DNA of 13,312 nucleotides. Origin: JARYMI01 sp037444845 (GTDB lineage: Bacteria > Acidobacteriota > Aminicenantia > Aminicenantales > UBA8522). How positions within the stretch are numbered: position 1 is the first letter of the stretch; each line of letters opens with the position of its first letter. The stretch covers positions 1 through 13,312 of the forward strand of contig JBBILQ010000067.1 of assembly GCA_037444845.1 (NCBI GenBank). The letters are read 5' to 3'. Shown here piece by piece: positions 6,924-13,312 of this stretch. Made by a program: the position numbers and the translations under genes. Under the pieces are notes generated by a model. That model was not told the DNA's origin. It searched no databases and saw only the letters and a program-made list of their open reading frames with translations.

Positions 6924-7201
6924 TCATTCGGAGATTCGGTACTTGAAGACCTTCATCGGACCTTCCTCATCAGCCCTCCCCGCCCAGAACGCCCCTTCTC
7001 TGATGGCCACCCCAAAAGGAAGTGGTCCACCCTCGCTGATTTGTACATTGGCAATGAACTTTCCTTCTGAGTTAAAAGCATCAAAGTTTCTAGCTCTTCA
7101 TCTCTTGTTAGCCTATGAGGAAAGACCAATATGTTCCCTTCAGAATCGACGAGGAGATCAAAGAAAGGAGGCTTAGTCTTCGGAAAGAACGGTCGACTCA
7201 A
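6924..7201 (-). pseudogene. C-terminal remnant of a six-bladed beta-propeller protein
   Basis: From about 7201 the minus strand reads KTKPPFFDLLVDSEGNILVF followed by PHRLTRDEELE, then shifts frame near 7097 to FDAFNSEGKFIANVQI, GGPLPFGVAIREGAFWAG and KVFKYRISE, ending at TGA 6924-6926. The pattern 'f..l.vD.eGnilv....ldvFn.eGkfi..v.i' is typical of the last blades of six-bladed beta-propeller (NHL/DUF4934-like) proteins, which are often lipoproteins. The frameshift and the missing 5' portion, cut off at the 3' end of the aldo/keto reductase gene, show it is a relic. Between 6842 and 6923 there is only a perfect 7-bp inverted repeat, ttaatgc-gctt-gcattaa, at 6843-6860. Confidence 0.6.
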
Positions 7202-7217
7202 GCAAGCCTGGATGGGC

Positions 7218-8501
7218 TCAGGCCAGTGTCAACTGGGCATGCGCCATGTTCAATAATCCTTGAATGGGAACTCCGTATGGACAAGCCTGTCTGCACAGAC
7301 CCGGACAATTCCGGCAATGATCCGCTTTAGGAGCCTTGAGCCTGGCGTATTTTTCCATGGCGTATTTTTCGCCAGCAGCGTCTTCAAAATAATGGCGGTA
7401 ACGCATGATCGTATTCACCGGAACATGATTGGGGCAAGAGGATTCACAGATACCGCAGGCATGACGGCAGTAGAGGCTTCCACACTCTTTCTCAAAAGCC
7501 GCCAGCATGTTTCTCTCTCTTTCCGACAGGCCAGAAGCGGCGACTTTCAGGCTTTTTTGAACATCATCAAAAGTGCTGAAGGTCAGGTTCAGGGTATTGA
7601 CATAAGGATTATCAAGGACAAATTTTAACGCTGCTGCTTTGATTTCCTCGGGATTTTTCAAATTGTTTTTTTGAAGGAAAGATTCTGCCTTTTTTGCTGT
7701 TTCTTCCATCTGAGCCATGGATTTTTGCATTCTTTCGTCTATGGCCTCTCCTGCTTTTTTCATTTGCTCCAGCCGTTCCTTCATCTCGAAGTGCCTTCCC
7801 AGGGGATTGGATTTCATAATCGTGGTACCTATGTTTTTGTTGGCCGCAGCCTGGATGACATGTTCTCCCGCTTCTTTTTGTAGGAAGTTATATATCAAGA
7901 GCAAGACGTCAAACCGGCCGTCATCAACAGCACCCAGAAGTACCTTTTCCATGGATTCTCCCTCACTCTGAGACCTGGGACCGTGATGAGAGACTCCGAT
8001 AAACCTCACTTTTCCTTCCTTTTTGAGAAGGTCCATCGCCTGATGGAAATTTTCATCTTTAAGCGCCTCAACCGTCGGTGGCCCCGGCATCATCAGGCAG
8101 TCGATGTAGTCAGTCTGAAGGCGTTGGAGCGACTGTCGAACCTTTTCTACGACTTCCTCTCGACTCTTCAGGCCCATCATCTGAATTTTCGAGGTGATAA
8201 AAAGAGATTTCCTATCGCGCCCCTTGATGGCCTCTCCGATATCGTTTTCCGCTGTCCCCCGGCCATAACCCTCGCCGGTGTCAATGTAGCTAATACCCGC
8301 ATCCAGGGCGGCACACATAACAGTCACAGGACACCCCCTCGCTGTCCCGATGCCAATAGCGGACACCTTTGATCCTGTCCTCCCCAATGTCCGATATTCT
8401 TTGATTCTGGGAACTTCCGTCTCCCCCCCTTTTTCAGCGAACGAGGGTTTTGCTAATAGAACTGCGCCTAACCCCAGTTTAAAGAAATTTCTTCTTTTCA
8501 T
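7218..8501 (-). CDS. Tat-exported aldo/keto reductase with two C-terminal 4Fe-4S motifs
   Basis: A 427-residue protein. MKRRNFFKLGLGAVLLAKPS is a twin-arginine signal with likely cleavage after SFA (residue 22), so it should act outside the cytoplasmic membrane after folding with cofactors. The aldo/keto reductase barrel follows: YIDTGEGYGRG (72-82) supplies Asp74 and Tyr79, and FITSK supplies Lys105. The fourth catalytic residue, usually His in 'DYIDLYLIH', is replaced: DYIDCLMMPGP has Pro at 139. The C-terminus has C345-x3-C349-x2-C352-x3-CP and C396-x2-C399-x3-C403-x3-CP, two ferredoxin-like cluster sites. A charged helical insertion (about residues 240-290) is also visible. AGGAGG precedes the start ATG at 8501. 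It stands alone on the minus strand, divergent from the cysteine operon. The substrate is unknown; electron flow to a membrane or periplasmic partner is an inference. Confidence 0.88.
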   Translation of the reverse strand: MKRRNFFKLGLGAVLLAKPSFAEKGGETEVPRIKEYRTLGRTGSKVSAIGIGTARGCPVTVMCAALDAGISYIDTGEGYGRGTAENDIGEAIKGRDRKSLFITSKIQMMGLKSREEVVEKVRQSLQRLQTDYIDCLMMPGPPTVEALKDENFHQAMDLLKKEGKVRFIGVSHHGPRSQSEGESMEKVLLGAVDDGRFDVLLLIYNFLQKEAGEHVIQAAANKNIGTTIMKSNPLGRHFEMKERLEQMKKAGEAIDERMQKSMAQMEETAKKAESFLQKNNLKNPEEIKAAALKFVLDNPYVNTLNLTFSTFDDVQKSLKVAASGLSERERNMLAAFEKECGSLYCRHACGICESSCPNHVPVNTIMRYRHYFEDAAGEKYAMEKYARLKAPKADHCRNCPGLCRQACPYGVPIQGLLNMAHAQLTLA

Positions 8502-8663
8502 CTCCTTCCTCCTTTTTCATTTATAACCTTTTTATATTTAGACGAAGGCAAAACTTGATTTCTTCCCTTTTGAATAGATGAATCTAGCGAATCATCGTTG
8601 GGGCACTACTGATATTGCCATTTCAAATAGTTACGACAACCCAGAAAAGGAATTTGCTGCCAT

Positions 8664-8827
8664 ATTAACCTGGACTATTCACGAAATGAAAGGAAAAAAT
8701 CCCCTCTCCCCATGTGGGAGAGGGTCGGGGTGAGGGGGATCATTCAAAGATTCCCCCTCCCCTCTATCCCCTCCCGCCAGGGGAGGGGGCGTTTTATCGT
8801 ATCATTTTGTGAATAGATCAGGTTAAT
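8664..8827. repeat. MITE-like palindromic element with 26-bp terminal inverted repeats
   Basis: The terminal repeats attaacctggactattcacg... (8664-8689) and, on the other strand, attaacctgatctattcac... (8827-8802) agree at 23 of 26 positions. Both are followed inward by GC-rich blocks, CCCCTCTCCCC...GGGAGAGGG and CCCCTCCCCTC...GGGGAGGGGG, each able to fold back. No ORF is inside. TA occurs next to both ends. Such compact, structured, non-coding units with long inverted ends are typical of miniature transposable elements. The G-rich halves resemble widely dispersed intergenic repeats. Confidence 0.65.
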
Positions 8828-8930
8828 AAAAATTACCTCCCATGAACTGTCAAACTTGCGAAAGACAAACTAAGAATTTTTAGAAAAACACCCCTTACTG
8901 TCTGAATCACAGCAGGGAAAAAAATCGGGC

Positions 8931-8959
8931 TTGACATCTAAAAGAAGTCTGACTAAAAT
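8931..8959 (+). promoter_or_regulatory. sigma-70-type promoter of the cysteine/methionine operon
   Basis: A perfect -35 hexamer TTGACA (8931-8936), a 17-bp spacer and TAAAAT (8954-8959, five of six matches to TATAAT). Transcription would start at about 8965-8967, two to four bases before the ATG of the leader ORF. No other promoter of this quality lies before the first enzyme gene. Confidence 0.75.
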
Positions 8960-8968
8960 AAACGGGAA

Positions 8969-9043
8969 ATGAGCCGAGAGGTTTTAAGTCCTGCTAAGAA
9001 CGCAATGTTCTGTATGATAATGTGTCGCCCGAGCACAGGGTGA
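8969..9043 (+). CDS. putative 24-residue leader peptide rich in Met and Cys
   Basis: The ORF starts ATG at 8969, just after the predicted transcription start, and ends at TGA 9041-9043. It has four Met and two Cys in 24 residues, clustered as M-F-C-M-I-M-C at positions 13-19 and followed by RPSTG. The codons TGT ATG ATA ATG TGT sit immediately before an RNA arm (9028-9039) that can take part in two alternative pairings. This arrangement is that of ribosome-mediated attenuation leaders such as those of amino-acid operons, and the enriched amino acids match the pathway encoded downstream. No classical ribosome binding site precedes it, so translation would be leaderless or start at the internal ATG 9005. 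The call is an inference from position and composition. Confidence 0.45.
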   Translation: MSREVLSPAKNAMFCMIMCRPSTG

Positions 9044-9124
9044 GCCTTCAAGGCCGCTGTGCCGGGAATAACCTCCTCGGGTAAATCCCCTATCACCCCT
9101 TAAAAGCAAAAACCTGTGCTCGGG
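9028..9124 (+). promoter_or_regulatory. structured leader RNA with mutually exclusive stems
   Basis: CCCGAGCACAGG (9028-9039) can pair locally with CTGTGC-CGGG (9057-9066), enclosing the small hairpin GCCT-tca-AGGC (9044-9054). It can instead pair perfectly over 12 bp with CCTGTGCTCGGG (9113-9124). The outer CCCGAG (9028-9033) can also pair with CTCGGG (9076-9081). The competing partners imply a conformational switch between the leader ORF and the first gene. I do not recognise the conserved core of SAM-I, cobalamin, T-box or cyclic-di-GMP riboswitches. No U-tract follows the distal stem, so a simple intrinsic terminator is not evident. Confidence 0.6.
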
Positions 9125-9182
9125 AAATTGCCAAATAAAACCGGTATTCTGTTTGTTTTAATTTTCTTCCAGGAGGCAAAAA

Positions 9183-10382
9183 ATGAAATTTTCAACGATA
9201 GCTATTAAGGCAGGCCAGCAGCCAGACCCGACGACGGGAGCGATCAGTTTTCCCATCTATCAAACCTCAACCTATGTCCAGGAAGAGCCTGCCAAGCATA
9301 AGGGCTTCTCTTACTCGCGGACGGAGAACCCGACGAGGAAAGCCCTAGAAAACAACATAGCTGCGCTCGAAGGTTCAGAATTCGGTCTTTGTTTTGCCAG
9401 TGGACTTGCTGCTGTTAATACGGTTTTGAATTTGCTCAAATCCGGCGACCATGTCGTTGCACCCGATGACCTTTATGGCGGAACTTACAGGATTTTCACG
9501 CAAGTGTTTAGCAAGTACGGGATAAAATTCACTTTCGTTGATGAGACAGAGCCCGATGAAGTGCTCAGGGCGATTCAGCCGAACACAAAGATCATCTGGA
9601 TCGAAACTCCGTCTAATCCGCTCCTGAAAATCTCGGATATCGAAGAGCTGGCGCGGATAGCCTCAAATCATGGCTGTCTGGCCGTGGTGGATAATACGTT
9701 CGCCTCACCTTATCTGCAGCAGCCGCTTTCCCTCGGAGCAGATATCTCCCTTCACAGCACAACGAAGTATCTCGGCGGACATAGTGATATGATAGGTGGG
9801 GCTCTGGTGATGAAGCGGCAGGATTTGTTTGAACAGCTCAAGTTCTACCAGAACGCTGTGGGAGCGGTCCCGGGACCCCAGGACTGTTATCTCGTGTTGC
9901 GGGGCATCAAAACACTGTCTTTGCGTATGGACAAGCACTGCTCTAATGCAAGGGAAATTGCGGCCTTTCTAAAAGATCACCCCGGAGTGAGCAGAGTCTA
10001 TTATCCAGGCCTGGAATCCCATACCGGACATCACCTGGCAAAAAAGCAGATGAAGGATTTTGGGGGGATGGTTTCTTTTGAGCTTAAGTCAGACTGGGAG
10101 GGTGCTTTTGGATTTGTGAAAGCGGTCAAGCTTTTTTCTTTGGCCGAAAGCCTGGGAACAGCGTTTTCTCTCGTTAACCACCCCGCGAGCATGACGCATG
10201 CTTCCATTCCTCAGGAGGTCCGAGAAAAAAACGGGATCACAAACGGTCTTTTAAGATTGTCGGTGGGACTGGAAGATGTGGATGATTTGATAGAAGACCT
10301 AACACAGGCACTCGCGGCGGCAGACAGAAAGGAGACGAAGGACGAGGACAAAATGAAAGCTGGTTTTAATCCGCCCTGGTGA
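9183..10382 (+). CDS. PLP-dependent trans-sulfuration enzyme (cystathionine gamma-lyase/gamma-synthase family)
   Basis: A 399-residue Cys/Met-metabolism PLP enzyme. YSRTENPT (44-51) and YGGTYR (98-103) are phosphate and substrate-side motifs, DNTFASP (170-176) holds the Asp that pairs with the pyridine nitrogen, and Lys195 in STTKYLGGHSD forms the Schiff base. SLGTAFSLVNHPASMTHASIP and LLRLSVGLEDVDDLIEDL complete the family signature. The HPASMTHAS form is closer to gamma-lyase or bifunctional enzymes than to beta-lyase. Gamma-synthase activity (MetB, cysteine plus activated homoserine to cystathionine) is the main alternative. About 20 residues extend past the normal end (KETKDEDKM...). AGGAGG (9171-9176) is six bases before the ATG. 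It is the first gene of the operon, behind the structured leader. Confidence 0.88.
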   Translation: MKFSTIAIKAGQQPDPTTGAISFPIYQTSTYVQEEPAKHKGFSYSRTENPTRKALENNIAALEGSEFGLCFASGLAAVNTVLNLLKSGDHVVAPDDLYGGTYRIFTQVFSKYGIKFTFVDETEPDEVLRAIQPNTKIIWIETPSNPLLKISDIEELARIASNHGCLAVVDNTFASPYLQQPLSLGADISLHSTTKYLGGHSDMIGGALVMKRQDLFEQLKFYQNAVGAVPGPQDCYLVLRGIKTLSLRMDKHCSNAREIAAFLKDHPGVSRVYYPGLESHTGHHLAKKQMKDFGGMVSFELKSDWEGAFGFVKAVKLFSLAESLGTAFSLVNHPASMTHASIPQEVREKNGITNGLLRLSVGLEDVDDLIEDLTQALAAADRKETKDEDKMKAGFNPPW

Positions 10383-10493
10383 TTCTTGGATGGCGAATGG
10401 GGCGGAAAGCGAAGATAAGGGAATGGGTGAGGCGAGGATATCGTCCGGCAGGGCAGGAAGCTTTAAAGGATATAGCGTACAGGGAGGCAAAAC

Positions 10494-11486
10494 ATGACAA
10501 AGATGGCGCCTGAAATAGAGTTGCTCCTGTATAAGGCTCTTAAGATACCTAAGCTAACCAGAGGTATCGCCAGGGATTCGACAGAGCTGATAGGGAACAC
10601 TCCGTTGGTCAGATTGAACAGGATAACTGAAGGTGCCCAGGCGGTGGTTGTGGCAAAGTTAGAGTCATTCAATCCTCTGGGTAGCGTGAAGGACAGGATT
10701 GGAGTAGCGATGATCGCTGCGGCTGAAGAGAGAGGCCTGATCTATAAAGAGGCAGTGATTGTCGAGCCGACAAGTGGAAACACCGGCATTGCCCTGGCTT
10801 TTGTCTGTGCTGCTAAAGGATACCGGCTTATTCTGACAATGCCCGACACGATGTCCCTTGAGCGAAGGCAACTCCTGTCCATCTTTGGGGCCGAGCTGGT
10901 TTTGACTCCCGGAGCAGAAGGGATGCCGGGAGCAGTAAGAAAAGCAGAGCAACTGGTTGCGGAGAATCCTGACTTCATCATGCTCCAGCAATTCAAGAAT
11001 CCAGCCAACCCGGAGATTCACAGACTGACCACTGCCGAAGAAATCTGGAGAGATACGGCCGGAGAGGTGGATATTCTCGTGGCAGGAGTCGGAACGGGAG
11101 GCACGATTACCGGAGTATCGGGAGTCATAAAAAAAAGGAAAAGTGATTTCAGAGCTATCGCTGTAGAACCCGAAGATTCGCCCGTTCTTTCCGGCGGCAA
11201 GCCAGGCTCGCACAAGATTCAGGGTATTGGAGCTGGTTTTGTTCCTGATGTGTTGGAAATGGAACTCGTGGATGAGATCATCAAGGTCACCAATGAAAAC
11301 GCAGGAGTCATGGCCAGGAGGCTGGCCCGAGAGGAGGGGATATTGGCCGGGATATCGTCTGGAGCCGCAGCCTGGGCGGCGATGGAGGTGGCCAGAAGGC
11401 AGGAAAACAAAGGAAAGCTCATCGTGGTGGTCTTGCCGGATACAGGCGAGCGCTACCTCTCCACGTGGCTTTTTCAGGAACTGTAG
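10494..11486 (+). CDS. cysK: cysteine synthase (O-acetylserine sulfhydrylase)
   Basis: A 330-residue fold-type II PLP enzyme making cysteine from O-acetylserine and sulfide in the cytoplasm. Lys66 in NPLGSVKDRIG is the Schiff-base lysine, EPTSGNTG (91-98) is the substrate-binding loop, GTGGTITG (200-207) binds the cofactor phosphate, and GISSGAA plus PDTGERYLST close the C-terminal part. Compared with usual CysK proteins, which begin a few residues before 'IGNTPLVRL', this one has about 20 extra N-terminal residues. GGGAGG six bases or so before ATG 10494 supports that start, and no nearer ATG exists. It follows the trans-sulfuration gene by 111 bp without a visible terminator. cysE lies 57 bp downstream, so co-transcription is likely. 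Confidence 0.92.
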   Translation: MTKMAPEIELLLYKALKIPKLTRGIARDSTELIGNTPLVRLNRITEGAQAVVVAKLESFNPLGSVKDRIGVAMIAAAEERGLIYKEAVIVEPTSGNTGIALAFVCAAKGYRLILTMPDTMSLERRQLLSIFGAELVLTPGAEGMPGAVRKAEQLVAENPDFIMLQQFKNPANPEIHRLTTAEEIWRDTAGEVDILVAGVGTGGTITGVSGVIKKRKSDFRAIAVEPEDSPVLSGGKPGSHKIQGIGAGFVPDVLEMELVDEIIKVTNENAGVMARRLAREEGILAGISSGAAAWAAMEVARRQENKGKLIVVVLPDTGERYLSTWLFQEL

Positions 11487-11543
11487 AGACGTCACTTGAT
11501 GAAGGAGACAAGATAAGAACATCTCAAAGAGGTGAGGATTATT

Positions 11544-12200
11544 GTGTTTAAAACATTGAAAGAAGACATCAGGACGGTCTTTGCCAGAGACCCTGCTGCG
11601 AGAAGTGCCCTTGAGATAATGATGTGCTATCCTGGGGTTCATGCCCTGTGGTTACACCGCTTAGCTCATTTTCTTTGGGAACGCAAGTTTCTTTTCCTGG
11701 CCCGTTTCATCTCATCTGTCAGCCGCTTTCTCACCGGCGTTGATATCCATCCTGGAGCAAAGATCGGCCGGCGTTTTTTTATCGATCATGGAACGGGCGT
11801 AGTCATAGGGGAGACGACTGAGATCGGAGACGATGTCCTGATGTATCAGGGGGCGGTTCTTGGAGGAACAAGCCTGAGAAAGGGAAAACGCCATCCCTCT
11901 GTCGGTAACAATGTGGTCGTTGGCGCCGGGGCTGTTGTATTGGGTGCCATCACAATAGGCGATAATTCCAAGATTGGAGCCTGCTCTGTGGTGCTGAAAT
12001 CCGTTCCTCATGGAGCCACAGTCGTAGGAGTCCCTGGAAAAATCGTAGAGAATAACCGGAGGCGTCCCATGGACCTTGAACATGGGAGACTGCCTGACCC
12101 AGTAGCGGAAGCCATCAAGCATATCTTAGAAGAACAGGAAGAACTCAAAGGTCGCCTGGAAAGGCTGGAGAAAAGATTTCAATCAGGAGTCGGGGAATGA
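11544..12200 (+). CDS. cysE: serine O-acetyltransferase
   Basis: Makes O-acetylserine from serine and acetyl-CoA for CysK. The N-terminal helical part reads MFKTLKEDIRTVFARDPAAR and CYPGVHALWLHRLAH. The left-handed beta-helix starts at VDIHPGAKIGRRFFIDHGTG and VVIGETTEIGDD, which hold the two histidines of the active site, and ends at ATVVGVPGKIV. At 218 residues it is the short EpsC/CysE type. I chose GTG 11544 because the family starts at FKTLKEDI and GAGGTGAGG lies six bases upstream; a GTG at 11532 would add four residues. The C-terminus continues as a charged, coiled-coil-like helix (LEEQEELKGRLERLEKRF) and ends SGVGE rather than with the Ile that CysE uses to dock into CysK. The stop overlaps the next start (ATGA). 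Confidence 0.92.
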   Translation: MFKTLKEDIRTVFARDPAARSALEIMMCYPGVHALWLHRLAHFLWERKFLFLARFISSVSRFLTGVDIHPGAKIGRRFFIDHGTGVVIGETTEIGDDVLMYQGAVLGGTSLRKGKRHPSVGNNVVVGAGAVVLGAITIGDNSKIGACSVVLKSVPHGATVVGVPGKIVENNRRRPMDLEHGRLPDPVAEAIKHILEEQEELKGRLERLEKRFQSGVGE

Positions 12201-12894
12201 AGAAGCTGAGAACAGGGGTGATGGGATGCACGGGTCTGGTTGGCCGGCAGTTTGTCAGGATGTTGGACGGCCATCCTTACTTTGAGGCCGTGACTTTGAC
12301 GGCTTCGAAACAATCTGCAGGGAAAAGATACGGCGACGCTGTGGAATGGCTCCTGGGGGGAGATATACCTGAGGACGCCGGGGCCTGGCTTCTTTCGACA
12401 TTCTGGGGAATGTCATTCCCTACATAAAGGATGAAGAAGAGAAAATCGAGTCTGAATCCCGAAAAATATTAGGGACAATTAACGGGAATTCTGTAGAGGA
12501 GTCTCCCATGGAGGTCAATGCCAGTTGTTGTCGGGTGCCGGTCCGGGATGGCCATCTGGAGAGCGTGGCCGTTGAACTGACCGATAATCCAGACATAGAA
12601 GTTGTGATAAATACGCTCGCTTCCTTCAGAGGGAATCCGGGGGTGACTGGGCTTCCCACAGCTCCTGAGTTCCCACTGATCGTCAGGACAGAAAAAGACA
12701 GGCCTCAGCCCGTCCTTGACCTCCAGGCCGGAAGCCCTGAGCGGGCGAAGGGGATGGCGGTGACCATCGGCCGGCTGAGAAAGAAAGGCACAAAAGTGAA
12801 TTTCTTTCTCCTTGTCCATAATACGATCCGGGGAGCTGCAGGTACGTGTATTTTGAACGCAGAGATGGCCCTGCGGCGCGGTCTTATCAGGTGA
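12197..12894 (+). pseudogene. asd: aspartate-semialdehyde dehydrogenase with large internal deletion
   Basis: The first ~60 codons (GVMGCTGLVGRQFVRMLDGH, ASKQSAGKRYGDAVEWLLGG, DIPED) are the NADP-binding N-terminus of the archaeal/yeast-type enzyme. At about 12376-12387 the sequence jumps into another frame: GLASFDILGNVIPYIKDEEE, then the C-terminal domain with CCRVPVRDGHLESVAVEL and VHNTIRGAAGTCILNAEMAL to the TGA at 12892-12894. About 115-120 residues, including the catalytic-cysteine region, are missing and the joint is out of frame. AGGAG at 12185-12189 and the ATGA overlap with cysE show it was the next gene of this operon. The enzyme would reduce aspartyl phosphate for homoserine, methionine, threonine and lysine synthesis. 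As it stands it cannot be functional; an assembly collapse is the alternative. Confidence 0.88.
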
Positions 12895-13312
12895 ACTCAT
12901 GACGGGAAGAGCTTCATGATCGCTTGGCTCTTATCCAAGCTGAAGAGGATAATGATAAAGATGGGATTTTGAGAGGAACGCTTTTTGTGACGACTTTGGA
13001 ACCTACGGCGCCATTTCCCATTCAACCATCGTCAGGAAAAATAAATCACGATAAAAAGAAGGTCAACGGCAATCGCAAGTCGTTGCTAGGTCCCGTCTCG
13101 TAAGTACCTTGCCGAAGTCCTCCGCAAAGACGGGACACTTCCATGGGGGAGTCAAGCTCCCCCCTCGGCGCTTCGCTACGCTCCGCTGACCCCCTGAGGG
13201 GAACGACGCCGTCCCCCTCAAACTCCCCCGCGGGTGGTGCGCCTTCAGGGACCGCGACTTAAGTGAAGTTATTTATGAGACGCACCACTAGTGGGCCAAA
13301 TCGCCTCAAAAG
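12895..13312. other. non-coding tail region with GC-rich inverted repeats
   Basis: No gene with a start codon is supported. A 66-codon open frame (12903-13103) begins directly after a stop and has no start; its REELHDRLALIQAEEDNDKD stretch looks coding and may be a relic. Inverted repeats follow: GTCCCGTCT (13090-13098) with AGACGGGAC (13128-13136), GGGGGAG-tcaag-CTCCCCC (13145-13163), and GTGGTGCG (13234-13241) with CGCACCAC (13281-13288). They resemble clustered intergenic palindromes or mobile-element termini. Confidence 0.4.

Noticed and set aside
8690..8800. possible CRISPR-like repeats because of the two similar C/G-rich blocks
   Set aside because: There are only two copies, they are mutually palindromic and no spacers are present. 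They are halves of one inverted-repeat element.
8966..9182. known SAM-I, cobalamin, T-box or cyclic-di-GMP riboswitch in the operon leader
   Set aside because: The conserved core sequences of these classes are not visible, although GCACAGGG superficially resembles part of the cyclic-di-GMP-I motif.
10665..11642. 325-codon minus-strand open frame opposite cysK
   Set aside because: It is an antisense shadow of cysK, which has all catalytic motifs on the plus strand. The protein is low in recognisable features and has no ribosome binding site.
12903..13103. 66-codon open frame with REELHDRLALIQAEEDNDKD, somewhat like the tail of a Phd/YefM-type antitoxin
   Set aside because: It begins right after a stop codon, has no start or ribosome binding site, and the similarity covers only about 20 residues. 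It is noted as a possible relic only.

Overview
The window looks like a chromosomal segment from an anaerobic bacterium of moderate G+C content with a heavy load of decaying insertion sequences. Pointers to anaerobic life are a 2-hydroxyacyl-CoA dehydratase-type activase with a partner protein, and an exported aldo/keto reductase carrying two 4Fe-4S motifs. The TPR-tail and six-bladed beta-propeller fragments would fit Acidobacteriota/Aminicenantota-like or Desulfobacterota-like lineages, but the sequence alone does not settle the phylum.

Layout. (1) Positions 1-778 are debris: the N-terminal part of an IS91-family transposase, running off the left edge on the minus strand and split by a palindromic REP-like element, then the last ~50 codons of a TPR protein. 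(2) 839-1748 is a two-gene plus-strand module: a small partner protein and an AbiEii-type nucleotidyltransferase (toxin-antitoxin/abortive-infection type). (3) 1807-2969 is a dead IS4-family element with an amber stop and an internal deletion, apparently inserted in a short minus-strand ORF. (4) 3336-3747 is a second IS91 remnant (C-terminal end) abutting a plsX 5' fragment. (5) 3852-5734 is a minus-strand operon: an HgdB/DUF2229-like protein and a BcrAD/BadFG-type activase. (6) 5775-6841 is an IS630-family element, nearly intact except for a frameshift at an A8 run, lying directly upstream of that operon. (7) 6924-8501, minus strand: a beta-propeller remnant and a Tat-exported Fe-S aldo/keto reductase that lacks the usual catalytic His. 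(8) 8664-8827 is a MITE-like repeat with 26-bp terminal inverted repeats. (9) 8931-12894 is a plus-strand sulfur amino-acid operon: consensus-like promoter, structured leader with a Cys/Met-rich leader-peptide ORF, trans-sulfuration enzyme, cysK, cysE, and an asd gene ruined by an internal deletion. (10) 12895-13312 has no convincing gene and holds GC-rich inverted repeats.

Working together: CysE makes O-acetylserine, CysK converts it to cysteine, and the Cys/Met-metabolism PLP enzyme links cysteine, cystathionine and homocysteine. Asd would have supplied aspartate semialdehyde for homoserine but is broken here. The leader before the first gene is the most interesting feature. A 24-residue ORF with a C-M-I-M-C run ends inside one arm of two mutually exclusive RNA pairings, which suggests ribosome-mediated attenuation responding to cysteine and/or methionine.
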